64,000 bases of DNA from Inia geoffrensis (lineage: Eukaryota; Chordata; Mammalia; Artiodactyla; Iniidae): NCBI GenBank assembly GCA_036417435.1, contig CM070906.1, positions 44,653,396 to 44,717,395 on the forward strand. Direction: 5' to 3'. The notes under the pieces are model-generated. The model was not told where the DNA came from, searched no databases, and saw nothing but the letters and a program-made list of their open reading frames with translations. Of this stretch, positions 44,537 through 57,289 are shown one piece after another; within the stretch, counting starts at the first letter, position 1; the number at the start of each line of letters is the position of its first letter. The position numbers and the translations under genes are program-made.

Positions 44537-46214
44537 TTTTTATTGTCTTAAGGCACCTAACTGGGACGCAGTCTTCTAATCCATGAACAGAGTGTGAACA
44601 CAGCATCTTCCCATTTATTTAGACTTCTTTGTTTTTGCCTAGTAATGCTGAGTCTCATACATCTTTCATTAATTCCTAGATATTGGCTATTTTTGATAAT
44701 ATTTTCAATGCCATTATTATCTACTATTTCATTTCTGATCCTATGTTCCTGGTATATAGAGAAATAATTGTCTATATTGGCCTTATATATAGCAATCTAA
44801 ATTTACTTAATTCTAATATTTTATTGGATTTTCTATGTACCTTTTTTGCAAATAAAACTTTTGATTCTCTCATGGTAGTACCTTTCGTTCCTTCTCTCTC
44901 CCTCTCTCCCTCTTTATCTCTGTCTTTCTTAACGCACTTCCTCAGATCTTCAGTATAATATTGAATAAAAGGGATCATAATGGACATCCTTACCTTGTTA
45001 GTGACCTCAGAGGGGAAAGTGCTCGATATTTTACTGTGATGTTAGATATCAGGGTTTCTTTTTTAATAGACATGCTTTATTAGATCATTCCCTTCTATTC
45101 CTAGTTTACTGAGAGTTTTACCATGAATGGATACTGAATTTTATCAGATGCCTTTTGGCCTCTATGACATTTTTTCTCTTTATTCTGTTAATGCAGTGAA
45201 TTACATTGCTTAATTTTTGCATGTTAAACCAAACTTGCATTCCTGGATAAACCCCAGTTGTCATGATGTCTCCTTTATATGCATCTCTGGACTAAATTTT
45301 GTAATATTTGATTTACAATGCTTCTATACTCATGGAAGATATTGGTTTAAAATTTTTCTTGTAATGTTTGGAAGAATTAAATCAGTAGTCATCTGGATCT
45401 GATGATTTCCTTGAGCAGAGGTTTTAAGTTACAAATATTATATTTTTCTTTAATCAGATATAATATAATTCAGAATCTCCTCTTGTCAGTTTTGATACTT
45501 TTTTTCAAGAAAATTTACTTACGTCACCTAAGTTGTGAAATTTATTTTTATTTGTGTGATCTGAATTGGTGCCACTCTTTCATGTATTTTGTGAGCAGTC
45601 TTGCTAAAGGTTTACCAATTTTATTAACCTCTGTAATGAATCAAATTGGGGGAATTTAAAGTTTTATTTTAGTTGTATATGCTTTCTATTTAGTTGAGTC
45701 CTGATTTTATTTTTACAGTTTCCTTTCTTACAGTGTCTTTGGTTTTGATTTGCTTCTTAAAAAATAAGCTAGTTAATTCTCAACTTTTCTTCTTTTTAAT
45801 ATAGCCATTGAAAGCTATATATTTTTCTGTAAATGCGGATATAGGTACATCTACAAATATTGATTTGAAATATTTTATCACTTGTTCAAAACAGTATTTA
45901 AATTTTCATTGTGATTTCTTCTTTGAGCCATGATTTGTTTAGGGAATATATTTCTTCCAAACATTTGAGAATTTTCAGTTATCTTTTAGTTGTTATTTCC
46001 AGCTCAATTCTGTGGGGAAAGATCATATTTTGTAATTCTAAGCCTTGGAAATTAAGACTTCTTTCATTGCCACATATATGATCTATTTAAAAAATGTTCC
46101 AATTGTGCTATAAAAAACCATATGTTCTATAATTGAGCAGTATTTTATATATACAACTGTGTATACTTTACTACTTATCATTTCTATAGTTTATGCTTAC
46201 TGATTTTTATGTGA

Positions 46215-46300
46215 TTATTCAGTCACTGGGCATGTATGTGTGTGTATATGTATACATACAAATATGTATATTACAATATACATATAAACAATAAAATCGA
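46215..46300. repeat. Imperfect TG/TA/CA alternating tract
   Basis: 'gtatgtgtgtgtatatgtatacatac' and onward to 'caatatacatataaac', a decayed alternating repeat within the antisense L1. Confidence 0.7.
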
Positions 46301-46832
46301 CTTTAACATGTTTTTCCAATCTTATCCATCCTTCCTAAGTTTTGTCTGTGTATTAGTTAGTGTGTGCAAAGATAAATCTCTGACTATGACTGTGGATTTA
46401 TCTATTTTTCTTTATGCCCTGTCAAGTTTTGTTGTATATATATTAATACTATATTAATAGTTCATATATATTAATGTTTTGTTTCATCTTTGGTAGACAC
46501 TGTTATCATTATGATACATGCCTCTTTATTTCTACTTGTCTCATATTTGAAATACACTCTACTCGGATAACAGAAATACTTTCTTTTGTTTGCTGTTTTC
46601 ATGGTATGTCTCTTTTACATTTATTGATTCTTACAGTTGAAATAGGTCTCACAAGGAGCAAGTGAGATTGTTCTTTTTTTAATTTGGGCTGACAAATTTT
46701 GGGTTTTAAATTAAACATTCCTTTACATTTAATGTAATTATGAATATATTTATGTTTAAATTTACCATCTTACTATTTGTCCCATTAGCTTAGTTGTCTT
46801 TCCCATTTCTTTTCTTATATCTTGGTATTAAT

Positions 46833-47066
46833 CAAGTATTCTTTTTTTTTTTTTTTTTTTTCACGGCACATGGGCCTCTCACTGCTGTGGCTCTTCCTGC
46901 CACAGAGCACAGGCTCCGGATGCGCAGCCTCAGTGGCCATGGATCACGGGCCCAGCCGCTCAGCGGCACGTGGGATCTTCCCGGACCGGGGCGCGAACCC
47001 GTGTCCCCCACATCGGCAGGCGGACTCTCAACCACTGTGCCACCAGGGAAGCCCAAGTATTCTTTT
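46833..47066 (-). mobile_element. CHR-type SINE, antisense, 13-bp TSD
   Basis: The body at 46846-47053 starts with a T run of about 20 bases and ends 'ccaccagggaagcc'. It is flanked by caagtattctttt (46833-46845 and 47054-47066). Confidence 0.95.
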
Positions 47067-47384
47067 AATCATAACTTTTGCCCTCTCCAATCAATTAGGA
47101 GTACCCTAGAGATTACAACATGAATGCCTGATTTATTTGCGTCAAACAAAAACAGTACAAAAATAACAATTTGTTTTTCTTCTCTGGAAATGTTGAAATT
47201 CATCTATGCTGTTTTTATAGTTCTGAATATCTTGGCATTTTGTTTTGGTTTGATTTTCTTTCATAGTAACCATTGGGCCCTTTTAATAGTTCCTAAAGAT
47301 TTCCCTTTCAATATCACAACCAAAAATTTATATCTGGAGATTTAAATAACCTGCTTAAAAATATTAGAAATACTGAAAATTTAT

Positions 47385-47640
47385 ATAGCATATCCCAGAA
47401 TGGAATATTATACAGCTATTAAAATTATGAATCCTAATTAACATAGGAAAAGTTTTATAATGTAAAATTAAAGAATGTGTATGTGTATATGTGTATTTGT
47501 CTGTATATGCATAGATAGATATATGTAATAAAGTGAAAAATTGGAAGTAAATACCAAAAACATGAACATGATTATGTCTGCAAAGTATATATTTTCTTGT
47601 TAAAAGTTTTCTGTATTTTTTATGCTAGGAATAGTCCATT
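47385..47640 (+). mobile_element. L1M 3' UTR fragment, sense
   Basis: 'ccagaatggaatattatacagctattaaaatt', then 'ggaaaagttttataatgtaaaattaaag', 'gaagtaaataccaaaaacatgaacatg' and 'aaaagttttctgtattttttatg' follow the late 3' region of old L1M elements. Confidence 0.65.
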
Positions 47641-47706
47641 ATTTTATATATACATATATATTATATACATTTATACATATATAGAGAGAGACAGAGAGAG
47701 AAAGAA
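47641..47706. repeat. Compound TA / GA low-complexity repeat
   Basis: A TATATACA-type tract followed directly by (GA)n-type 'agagagagacagagagagaaag'. Confidence 0.85.
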
Positions 47707-48859
47707 GGAGCAAGCGAGAAACAGAATGAGAATACAAGGAATTATTTTCCAGTCCCTAGCACTGAATCCACCAAATTTTTCTAAGTTCGCAACGCTATCT
47801 GTTTTAAACTTTGCCCTTTTTACCCACACATATGGAGTTAGGTGTTTGGAGAAGAGCTCTAATTCACTCTTATACACACTTAGAACACTTGCTAAGACAT
47901 CTTTATGTGGCCATCACAGTCCAGCCTAATTTCCTTTCATAAGATCAAAAGCTTCCTCCCAGAAAGAAACCAAGCATTTACTGCAAAGCCCTTTTCCTCA
48001 GTAGCACTGAGAATGAGGTCTATGTAACAGCACCTACTCAGCAGTCCCAGCAAGTAGAAGCAGTCCTGGAACTACAGCAGGCAGAGCTGAGATTTACACA
48101 AGAGACTTAATCACATTCCAAGTTCATTAAAGAATCTGAGGCAAGTACAGGGTTACAAGAAGAAACACTGTACAAAAGAAAGTATCAATCTTTCCATTCT
48201 ATGGAAGAATCAAGGAATAAATAACTTTGGTTCATAACATCTAAAATGTGAAACACATAATCATTTCCATTTAATAATTCAAGCTATATAGATGTCCAAG
48301 TACATATTCTGACTCTTGGAAGTAAAGCCATATCTAAAGGGTTATTTATTGTTGTTTTATTTATACCTTTCTTGAAATAAGTCTCAGAAAAATCTACAAA
48401 ACCCCAAATCAACATCATAAACTTTAGTCCTCTTACAGCCTCTGCATATAGCTTGACAGTTCTTCAACTTCTAAATTTGCAGAACCAACACTTCAAAATG
48501 ATAGGTAAATAAAGCCACCAGTGACCCTCTATGACAAGCCCATCCTTCACCCAAAGCATAGCTAAGGGAAGTATCATTGTGCCCCAAACTTATGTATGCC
48601 ATTTGAGACATACATCAGAAACACACGTCTTTCTCACATACTAGTTTTAGAAGAACAAGTATCTATGTAAAAGAAAAGAAAAAGCAAGAAATGAAGCAAC
48701 CATCCAACTAATCTCAGTAAAAAAGCTATTTGGGATAATTTTTTTAAGTTTAGGCTTGCATTTTCTTTAGCCTGGGTTTTCCAGATGACCATCTCATTCA
48801 TTCACCTATTTGTAAAGATAGTGCTAGATTAAAACCATATTAAGAAAGGACCCACTAAT
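47707..48859. other. Unrecognised sequence
   Basis: About 1.1 kb with no recognised gene or family. Base composition is a little less AT-rich in 47740-48120. Confidence 0.4.
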
Positions 48860-49265
48860 ACATGATAAACAGACTCACCAATGGATGATAATAATGAAAA
48901 TATGGAAATGTATAAAATACAAGTGGCATGAATCAGTTTAGAAAAGACATTATTCACACAATGGGGAAAAGACAATTGGGTAATGATTTGGAAAACAAAC
49001 TTGAATTCCTGTATTATAAAATATTTTAAAAGGAATTCTAGATGGATAAAAAATCTAATGATGAAATACATAAAGTATTAAAAGAAAATGTAGGTTATTA
49101 GTTTTGTAATTGTGACATAAAGGAGGACTATCTAACTATGACACCAAACACTTAGTGATAATATTGATAGGTTTGACTCTACAAAAATATACAATATTCT
49201 CTAGGACAAAATCCCCTTCATAAATAAACAAGTCATTTAGTAAGTTAGCTAACTATTCAGTTAGA
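48860..49265 (+). mobile_element. Old L1 late-ORF2 fragment, sense
   Basis: 'gaaaagacattattcacacaatgggg', 'ggataaaaaatctaatgatg' and 'gacaccaaacacttagtgat' follow the late ORF2 order of old L1M elements with heavy divergence. Confidence 0.55.
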
Positions 49266-49491
49266 TATATCTTTCTACCAAGTGACATTTGAGGTGACTC
49301 AAAAAATATATAAACATCTATGAATATTTCACTGTTTTAAAAATACATGAGAAATTATAGAAATTAAAAAAAATGAGGCTGGAAAATAAGATGATTTAAC
49401 GAAGTCACAAAACTCACCAACAGATACTAATTAATTATGGGCTAGGTACACTGCACTGTCCTAAGCTGTCCATTTCCTGAACAACACCTAC

Positions 49492-49727
49492 TCCCATATA
49501 TTTTATTTATTTATTTTTTTTGCGGCACGCGGGCCTCTCACTGTTGTGGCCTCTCCCGTTGCGGAGCACAGGCTCCAGACGCGCAGGCTCAGCGGCCATG
49601 GCTCACGGGCCCAGACGCTCCGCGGCATGTGGGATCTTCCCGGACCGGGGCACGAACCCGTGTCCCCTGCATCGGCAGGCGGACTCTCAACCACTGCGCC
49701 ACCAGGGAAGCCCTCCCATATATTTTA
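49492..49727 (-). mobile_element. CHR-type SINE, antisense, 14-bp TSD
   Basis: The body at 49506-49713 is flanked by tcccatatatttta (49492-49505 and 49714-49727). The A-tail complement is (ttta)n plus T8. Many CpGs are retained. Confidence 0.96.
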
Positions 49728-51239
49728 AATGATCCCAAATCTCTATTTGACTTAAAAGAACTCACACTTAAAAGAGGTCCTAGATGACACAGTTAAAACA
49801 CTGATGTTTACATCCTTACAATGCATTCTGTTTTGGCTAAGATAGTAACATGGTTTCAAAACATATTTCATGTAGGTTTAAATCTATATAGAGTTCTTCT
49901 AAAACTAATATCCGCTGGGAAAAAAGTGAGTGTTTTTATCATTTGTTTTGAGAAAAATTATTGTAATATTTCCAACCATATGAGATAGAGTAAGAAAAAT
50001 TGCTATAATAGATGAGAATAGTTTTCAATGCATATTTCAATTGTCTGCAGATAACTCGATGGTCCAAAGATACTTTAGAATACCCCAAAGTTCTGAGTAT
50101 TTTGTTTTTCTTTGTCAGTGTATTTGCATTATAAAATAACGCAAACACATTATATGAAAATGGGGAAAATAAAGGGAAATTACATATAATTTCACGACAT
50201 AAACACAACCAATTTCACTTCTTCCCTTCCAATATTTTTTCTCCTTTTTATCTGCTTGGATTTAAGAATTCCGGCACTTTACAATCTTGTTTACAGTTAC
50301 CTTTATGAGAGAAAGGATTTTCTGAATTAGCACCAGCTCCGTTAGAATGACAACCAATTCCAAATTAGAAAAAGTCCAAGGTAGTAAGGTTTTACAGCAT
50401 CGTTGAGAAAATCTTTGGACCCCCAATGTATAATACTTTTGTATAGAAAACAGCTTATAGGATATGCTGAACTTACGACATAGAGGTTAAAATAGTTAAC
50501 AAGAAATGTAATTAAGGTTTCCTGTCACATGACTTTTCCCCTCACTTCTTCTGCATGTTAGTGCTATCTGGACTAATTTTTAAAGAAACATATTTTTTTA
50601 TCAGGCAGCATGACAGATTAGTCACTTATCCAGGGCCAATCCAAAAAATAATTTTTATGTTTTAAGCTCAGTTTCTTTTTCCTGTTTGCCTGGTTTGGGT
50701 GATACATGTGAAGAAAACGAATCTTTTAAAAAATGTGTATAGGCAGGAAAATCCAAGATACTACACTACAAAGCTTCTGAAACTTATGGGCACTTAAACA
50801 GAATTCAGTCATCTGTGTGTGAGATCTGCATATAACTAGTAGTGACATTTTACAAATGCAACATGGTCCAAATGTTATAAAAACTGATCGTAAGGCTGTG
50901 TTAGTAAAATATTCAACTTGGTGTGAGTGAAATAACATGTTTTTTTCCCACGGAAGACAGTTATACTTTTTCCAATACATGAAGAACTGTATGCAATTTC
51001 TGACTTTGAATAGAAAAAATATATATTTCTTATAAAATTGCTACTATCTTTTACCTTTCCAACATAATTTCACATGCACAGACACATGGGAATTGGGTAA
51101 ACTGCATTACATTGTACCGGTATTTCCTAGAAATTTGACTCCCCCCAATTTTACAAGATAAATTTCCTAGTGTTACCAACAAATTAGCTGAAATTTTTGT
51201 TTTTCTATTAAGAATTAACAATTCTAAAATATAGCCAAT
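49728..51239. other. Unrecognised AT-rich sequence
   Basis: About 1.5 kb without recognised gene or family. Confidence 0.45.
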
Positions 51240-51345
51240 ATTTTTTTATAACTATAAATGGACTATAGAGTGAATCACTATATTGTACACCTGTAACTTA
51301 TATAATATTGTACATCAACTATACCTCAATATTAAAAAGAACAGT
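51240..51345 (+). mobile_element. L1 3'-terminal fragment, sense
   Basis: 'gagtgaatcactatattgtacacctgtaac' and 'aatattgtacatcaactatacctcaat' followed by a short A-rich end is an L1 terminus. Confidence 0.7.
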
Positions 51346-51609
51346 TCATTCAAACCGTCCTGTCATATCTTAGACATCAACTCTAATTGATTTGAAAACT
51401 CAATCAACTGAAAACCCAAAGACTGAGTTAGAACACCAAACCATGCATAAGTATGCAAATGCAAATATGTCTGACATCTTCTCACAATTCCTTATTCATA
51501 ATCACTGGGAACCTGGCATCAGAGGGTACAGAGAAGCCCTGGCAAGAGCTGGTATGCACACTTCACATGGAGTTGCTGGGAAAAAGACATCAGTCCATTG
51601 TGGCAATGG
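51346..51609. other. Unrecognised sequence
   Basis: Overlapping + strand frames of 87 and 80 codons (51392-51695) run into the following MIR and are not genes. Confidence 0.4.
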
Positions 51610-51722
51610 CATCACAGGAGTTAGTACCCCTGGTTCCACCAGTGACTATCTGTAAATCTGATCTTGGACTAGTTCTTTCACTTTCTGAGCTGTGAGTCTA
51701 TGAAAAAGTGTTAATGCAACAC
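51610..51722 (+). mobile_element. MIR relic, sense
   Basis: 'ccaccagtgactatctgtaaatctgatcttggactagttctttcactttctgagctgtgagtc' carries the MIR core in order (too diverged for a subfamily). Confidence 0.6.
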
Positions 51723-51796
51723 AGACTCAGGAACTATTCAAGCAAAAGAAAACAATAAAATATTAATGGCATCAAAAATTTTGAAAAATGAAAAGT

Positions 51797-51823
51797 CTTA
51801 CCCCAAAATGCTTTTGGGGTAAG
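51797..51823. repeat. Perfect 12-bp stem, 3-base loop hairpin
   Basis: cttaccccaaaa (51797-51808), loop tgc, then ttttggggtaag (51812-51823). The stem is perfect and its core is GC-rich, in otherwise AT-rich DNA. There is no T run after it, so it is not terminator-like. Confidence 0.9.
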
Positions 51824-54235
51824 CTCTTTCTCAAGTAATAATAGATAGAGCTTGCTATTCTGGGATCTGTAAGCAGCTCTTGAAATGAAATGGCTTGACA
51901 GTATCTTTCTGGGCTGGTGGAGGGGAGGTGGGAGGGGGAGGAGTTAATTGTCTTCCAAGTCCAAGATGGTGAAAATCTTTCCAGAAATTATTTCCATAGC
52001 TCTTCTTTATCTTGACTCATGCTCTTTCCCCCCTTTCCCCTTTCTTTCTTTCTCTTTTCAAAAATCACTTTTACTTCAACTTATTTTCCTCTAATTCTTC
52101 CTAGCAAAAGCATCTGTTAAATCCCTATTCTTCTCTCAAGCCTGACCTTGCACCCCTGATCCCACCCCTGCCCCACATTTCCTGCATGATGAGGGGCTGA
52201 AGTTCTAATTCGGGCCCATCTGCAAAAGCAAAGGAGGTGGGAGAGTGGATGTGGGATAGAGAGAGTGAATCCTTCTATAAAGATTCCTACCTTAAGTACT
52301 GTCTGGATATTTTCCTGATATTTCTGTTATTCTACTTGACAAGCAACTATCCCCCCAAAAAAAGAAAAAAAAAAAGCTGTGTGAAGTAGTTAGTCAGAGT
52401 TTGAAGAATTATTAGTGACAGAAATGGAAAAGCCACCTACCCAGTTTTCTATTCTTCTTTCACTGAGATTCTGTGGGCAGTAGTGTTTCTCAGAACATAC
52501 CTCAGAAAATAATGCAGTTAATTTCTTCGCATTTAATACCGTCAATTAGCTTCTATTTCAAAATGGATTTTCCTGCTTTCCAAAAAAGTCAATGCTCATT
52601 TACTTTGATCTCTTTATAGTTGTCCTTCCTCCTTAGCTAGAAAGTCTTTCCTTCTCGTTAAGTATCTGCCAACTTGGAAAGCTAAAGTACCCAAAACTGG
52701 CAGAGATACATTATTGTCATCCCTATGTTTCATTTTCCCAGAGCCTAGCATAGGAAAAAAAGAAAAACAACCCTATTTTCACATGCAACTGACACTAGCT
52801 CAGTTGCTGAGATTAGCTCATGAGGGTGGGGGAAGCGCGTACCAGTTCCCTTTCATATATGTATCCTTTTTATCCTCTTCCATCTGCAACTCAATGGTTA
52901 GAAAATGTGATGGGTTAGAGAAATCTGTTCATTCTGGTAAACTGTTTGGAGGTGTCAAGGCTAAGAATAGTCATGGGCTGACATTAAATAGTAGGGACAC
53001 ATGCTGAACTGGCTCACCCAAAGCTGGTGTCTACAGCAGCACACCAAATTAGAATTTAGATGGGAGACCTTTTTTAGAATATTCTTGGATCTGATTGCTC
53101 AAAGACATTTTAATTTAGAGATGCAATGTGACCCTGGGGGCATGAATTCCCATGGACAAGACTGATTCAGGTGCTCTTAAAAACTGTCTTTAAGCCAGAA
53201 CATAGAGGAGAAAATGATCACAATAACCTCCCCTCTATCAGGAGGACAATTTCCACTGAATACAGAGCTCATTTAACGGCAAGCAGGTTAAGCAGCAAAG
53301 CCAATCTAGAAGAAATTATAATGCTTTCTAAAATTATGGAACAATCCTGTTCTTTGAAGTTGTCTAACTTGCAGATCCACCTGAGAGTTTAGCTGATTCA
53401 CATCTTGGCAACGTCCATATTCAGCCTAGGTTAAATATATGTCTTAATCTATGTCACTATGAATGTCACGATTATGGTAAAAATATCAATTTCCTTTGGA
53501 AGCCATGTTTCACTTCCAGTCATTGCTCCTTTAAATCACTTGCACATGTTTAAACTTAGATGGCCAAGTGGTTAAGCTGGCAGATTTAGAAAAGAACAGG
53601 TCACTCTTTAGATCACATTTGGGAAATTATTTGTCTGTGGATGTAACCATTCTTCTACTCTGGAGATATTCCTGACTTCTCTATTAAAAAATGAATCTTT
53701 CTCATGTGTTCAGATTTAACCAAACTGCTCTTTAACTCTGTTTTCTTTCATAAACTATCAAGCAAGTGTGTTCAAAGAGATGCGTTAATTCACAGACTCG
53801 CAGGGCAAGGAGGCTTAGGCTTGAGAGCTCATATGGCATTCGAGTACATAACCCTGCCTCCAGGCAGGACCCTGCCAAAAACCTATGAAGAGAACTGAAA
53901 GTGTAACCCACCTTCTAGAGCTGGAGGGAAGAAGTTTTCAGTGATTTTAACGTTTAGACACCCTGCGCTGCCTGCCTACATGCCTAAGAGGGATCCCCCA
54001 TCTTGTCATCTAAAACTATTTCTTCACATTTTGTTCACCACAGAGTTAGAACACATAAACTTCTGATAATAATGCTATTTCACACACATAGGTCAAATAA
54101 CCCCCACTGCTTTTTCCCTTTTCCTCATAGCTCCACATATTAATATTTTAGTCAACAGCATTGCTTTGTGCCCTTACATTGCTATGGCAAGAATTAGAAA
54201 AAAGTACATTCCTCTAAGCAAATAAAGTACATTCT
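51824..54235. other. Unrecognised sequence
   Basis: About 2.4 kb with no recognised gene or repeat family, apart from a G-rich patch (51915-51945), pyrimidine-rich stretches near 52020-52060 and an A-rich run near 52358-52375. Open frames up to 97 codons (52714-53007) have no recognisable similarity. The best interval after 22690 to test for conserved non-coding sequence. Confidence 0.4.
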
Positions 54236-54625
54236 GGATTCATTTATTCATTCTACAAACATTGCTTGAAAGTTCCTATGAGTTGGAGTAGTTCTAGGGA
54301 CTGATATTACAGAGGTAAACAAAGAGAGAATTCCCGCTCTCTTGAAATGTAGAGTCAATCTAGTGAAAGGAGATAGACAATCAACAAAGTATACAAGTGA
54401 AAGAAAATAAATATGGCTATAGATGATAGCTTTTCTTAATGAGAAGGGAAAGCCCACGGCAAGTACAGGTTTAGGAGACAAAATCAGGATTTGGGGTTTG
54501 GACATATTGTTTGAAATGCCTGTTAGATTTCCATTAGATTTGTCAAGTAAATAACTGGATACAGGAATCCAGAGCTGAAGGAAGATACCTAGGAGATACA
54601 AATTTTGGAGTCAACTGTTGACTAA
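54236..54625 (-). mobile_element. L2 LINE relic, antisense
   Basis: 'attcatttattcattctacaaacattgc', 'gtagttctagggactgatattacagaggtaaac', 'attcccgctctcttgaaatg' and further on 'ttggacatattgtttgaaatgcctgttagatttcc' keep the reverse-complement L2 order. The 117-codon minus frame (54248-54601) lies in this relic and shows no intact LINE domain. Confidence 0.72.
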
Positions 54626-54874
54626 AATTTCACTTAGGATTAATTTACTTCTATCAGTTATTTTGTAAGAAGGAGCCCGTCATTTCCATTTCAACCAATC
54701 TCCCCATTCCGTACTTCATTTTTCAATCAGAACAACTAGTTAATTTCATTGTTTTATTCTAATTTTCTAATAAAATTTGACAAGTATCTACTGACTATAT
54801 TTCATTTCTAAGCTTAATGAGAAATTTCACCTTCTGCCACATTATATTTTTAACCAAAAGTTATTAAGTGTTGA
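54626..54874. other. Unrecognised sequence
   Basis: Nothing recognised. Confidence 0.4.
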
Positions 54875-55045
54875 CTCTGTGTCTTGTATTTTATTAAGCA
54901 TTTCCTATGTATCATGTCATTTAATTCTCCCAAACCTTTATAAAATAGGTATTACCACGATCTATGTTTTGTTATCAAAGAAACAGAGACATTAAGCAAG
55001 TTGCCTCGGGTGACACGGCCAGTGTCTTAAACACAATGTTATACC
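54875..55045 (-). mobile_element. MIR relic, antisense
   Basis: 'atcatgtcatttaattctcccaaacctttataaaataggtattacc' followed by 'gaaacagagacattaagcaagttgcctcgggtgacacggccagtg' is a clear reverse-complement MIR core. Confidence 0.8.
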
Positions 55046-55224
55046 AGTTCTATAGTCTCCCAACAAGTGGATATGTTACCTGACACCAGATCATCCCACT
55101 CTTTAGAGATATGTATTTTAAGTCTACGAATATCCACTGAGGGCTCTTTCAATGTAATGCAACATCTATAGAACTGGGCTCAAGATGAGCAGGCATCCAG
55201 AAAAGGACTTCATTAATATCTACT

Positions 55225-55435
55225 GAAATGAAGAGGGGTAAAAAATTGTGCATTGCTAAGTGTCTTCACAGAATTATCTTATTTAGTCTTCACATTAGAC
55301 TGGAAAGAGAGGTAATATTATCCGAAGGCTCAAATCAAGTAACCAGCCCAATTCTAAGAAAACGTGAAAGCCTGGATTTGACCATCAGCATGCCCAACTC
55401 CACTGCCATATTCTTCCCACTGTGATAAGCTACGG
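55225..55435 (-). mobile_element. MIR relic, antisense
   Basis: 'cttcacagaattatcttatttagtcttcacatta', 'gaggtaatattatccgaaggctcaaatcaagtaacc' and 'gcctggatttgaccatcagcatgcccaactcc' follow MIR in reverse complement. Confidence 0.65.
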
Positions 55436-55551
55436 AAATATCAGTTGGTCTTTTTAGTCTTCTACTGGAAGAATCTAAACACTGAGGATGGTTGAGTGTG
55501 AAGATTAAAAGGTTTTCCCCCACTACTATCATGAATTTATAATTAGCACCT

Positions 55552-56412
55552 GTGAGATAAAAGAAAATATATATATTGGTCTCTGTCCCTGGTTCCTGGC
55601 ACAGAGCCTCTACAATTCTTGAAGTGATTAGACCATCTTTTATTCTAGTATTTTGTCTATGACTCTGTCCCCGACACAGGGCTCTAAAACCCTTATAAAT
55701 TCCTAAGGGTTAAGAGAACTAGGGGCATCTTTTGTTCTACTGACGTGACTCTGGGTGGGTTCCTGGATGGCTCCTAGATGGGAGCTGCTCACCAGCAAGA
55801 CCAAGCTGTGATTAGAAACTTGGAATTTTCAGCCCCACTCCTCATTCTCCAGAAGGGGGAGAGGGGCTGGAAATGAAGTTAATAATTAATCATGCCTGCA
55901 TGAGGAAGTTTCCATAAAATCTCAACAGTATGGTAAGCTCCCAAGTGGGTGAACACATCTACATAGCCGGAGGTGATGCATCCCAACTCCATGGGGGCAG
56001 AATCTCCTGCACTCAGGACTCTCGCAGACCTCATCTTATTTATTTTTTCATCTGTATCCTTTAACATACCCTTTAATAAAGTAGAAACATGTTTCCTTGA
56101 GTTCTATGAGCCCCTCTAGCAAATTAATCAGATCCGAGGAAAGAGTCATGGGAACCTTAGATTTACAGTCAGTCAGCCAGAAGCATAGGTGACAACCTGG
56201 ACTTGTGATTGGCATCTGAAGTGGAGTGGAGCAGTATAGTGGGACTGAGCCCTTGACATGTGGGATCCAGTGCTATCACTAAGTGGACAGTGTCAGAATT
56301 GAGTTAAATTCTAAGACACCTAGCTGGTCGCAGAATTGCTTGGTGTGGGGAAAAAATCCACAAGTTTGGTGACCAGACGTATCAGAAGTGAAGTTGTCTG
56401 TGTGAAGTAAAG
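55552..56412 (+). mobile_element. Solo-LTR-like endogenous retrovirus element, about 0.86 kb
   Basis: The block order is one I recognise from a mammalian ERV LTR: 'tctctgtccctggttcctggcacagagcc', 'ggtgactctgggtgggttcctgg'-type text, 'catcccaactccatgggggcag', 'tgcactcaggactctcg', then AATAAA at 56075-56080, 'gtttccttgagttctatgagcc', 'gtgacaacctggacttgtgattgg' and 'aattgcttggtgtgggg'. The poly-A signal is about two thirds along, as in LTRs. No viral genes flank it and all frames are short. The exact family is not assigned. Confidence 0.7.
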
Positions 56413-56467
56413 GAGGGGAAAAAAACTAAGGTCTTCCTACAAAGCACCATTTCTCTGTGGATGATGG
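56413..56467. other. Unrecognised spacer
   Basis: Short stretch between the LTR-like element and a MIR. Confidence 0.4.
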
Positions 56468-56630
56468 AAAATAGCTACCACTTATTGAGGAGATACATAT
56501 TCAACTAGAAAGAAATCTCAAATGAAGAACAATTAAGTGATTCACCCAATGTTGCACATGAAATTAAGGGCAGGACTTGGAATAAACACAGGTGTTTTGA
56601 CTCTGATCTTGTTTTCAATGCTGCCATATA
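56468..56630 (-). mobile_element. MIR relic, antisense
   Basis: 'gaacaattaagtgattcacccaatgttgcacatg' followed by 'gggcaggacttggaataaacacaggtg' and 'gactctgatcttgttttcaatgctgcc' is MIR reverse complement. Confidence 0.65.
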
Positions 56631-57289
56631 TGTGTATAAAAGAGCCATTTAACTCAGGTTGTACAGTGAAACAGAAAACCATGAGAACTAAATTAACCTT
56701 ATTCTCTCAAAACCAACATTAACCTCTCTGCTCCTTTCCTCAGTTAGGTCCTGAAAGAAGCCTAGAAAATAGGTTCATTTCTAAAATGGACTAATTTGTG
56801 AAATTTATACCATATAATAAAATTATTTGGAATGGAAAGTGACTGTTTCTTCTTCCCCCACTTCTTAAACTTTCTTTCTAAAATAAATACACATATTATG
56901 CAGTTCCACTAAATTATGATAATGCTTAGAATTGCTCTATTGCTGGGCTTTCTACTGTGAGGACCACTTCTAGGGAGGTTTATTTATAATGGGGTCATTT
57001 TGAAGTCTCAGTAGCTAATCCCGTTGGGTGGGTTCCAAGAGACACCTGCCTTATGATGAATTTTTCTCTCTCATGAATAGAATCCCAAAATATGCCAAGG
57101 TTGGGTCTAATACATCACTATTTCAAGATACAGAAATAGATGAATTGAGACTGAACTTTCATATGATAACTAGGACCAAAAGTTTTTCCCCAAGCTGTGA
57201 GGAAGCAAAAGGAAACTGATTGTGGGAACAAAGTCTCTTGTAGAGAAAAGAAGTTATGAAAGTAGTCTAGAATAATTTATAGCAATATA
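56631..57289. other. Unrecognised sequence
   Basis: No gene or family recognised. The 63-codon frame at 57028-57219 has no recognisable similarity. Confidence 0.4.

Larger units (their letters stand above)
44336..47345 (-). mobile_element. Long old L1 ORF2 relic, antisense, with nested MITE and SINE
   Basis: Read on the minus strand it runs from near the endonuclease region (right) to late ORF2 (left). Recognisable + strand text includes 'gttccatttgcctatctgtatac', 'ttcattaattcctagatattgg', 'ataatattgaataaaaggg', 'ggacatccttaccttgttag', 'aaacttgcattcctggataaacc' and 'ctttacatttaatgtaattatg'. Interrupted by a mariner MITE (44447-44534) and a CHR SINE (46833-47066). Right of the SINE the match is weaker. 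Confidence 0.72.
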
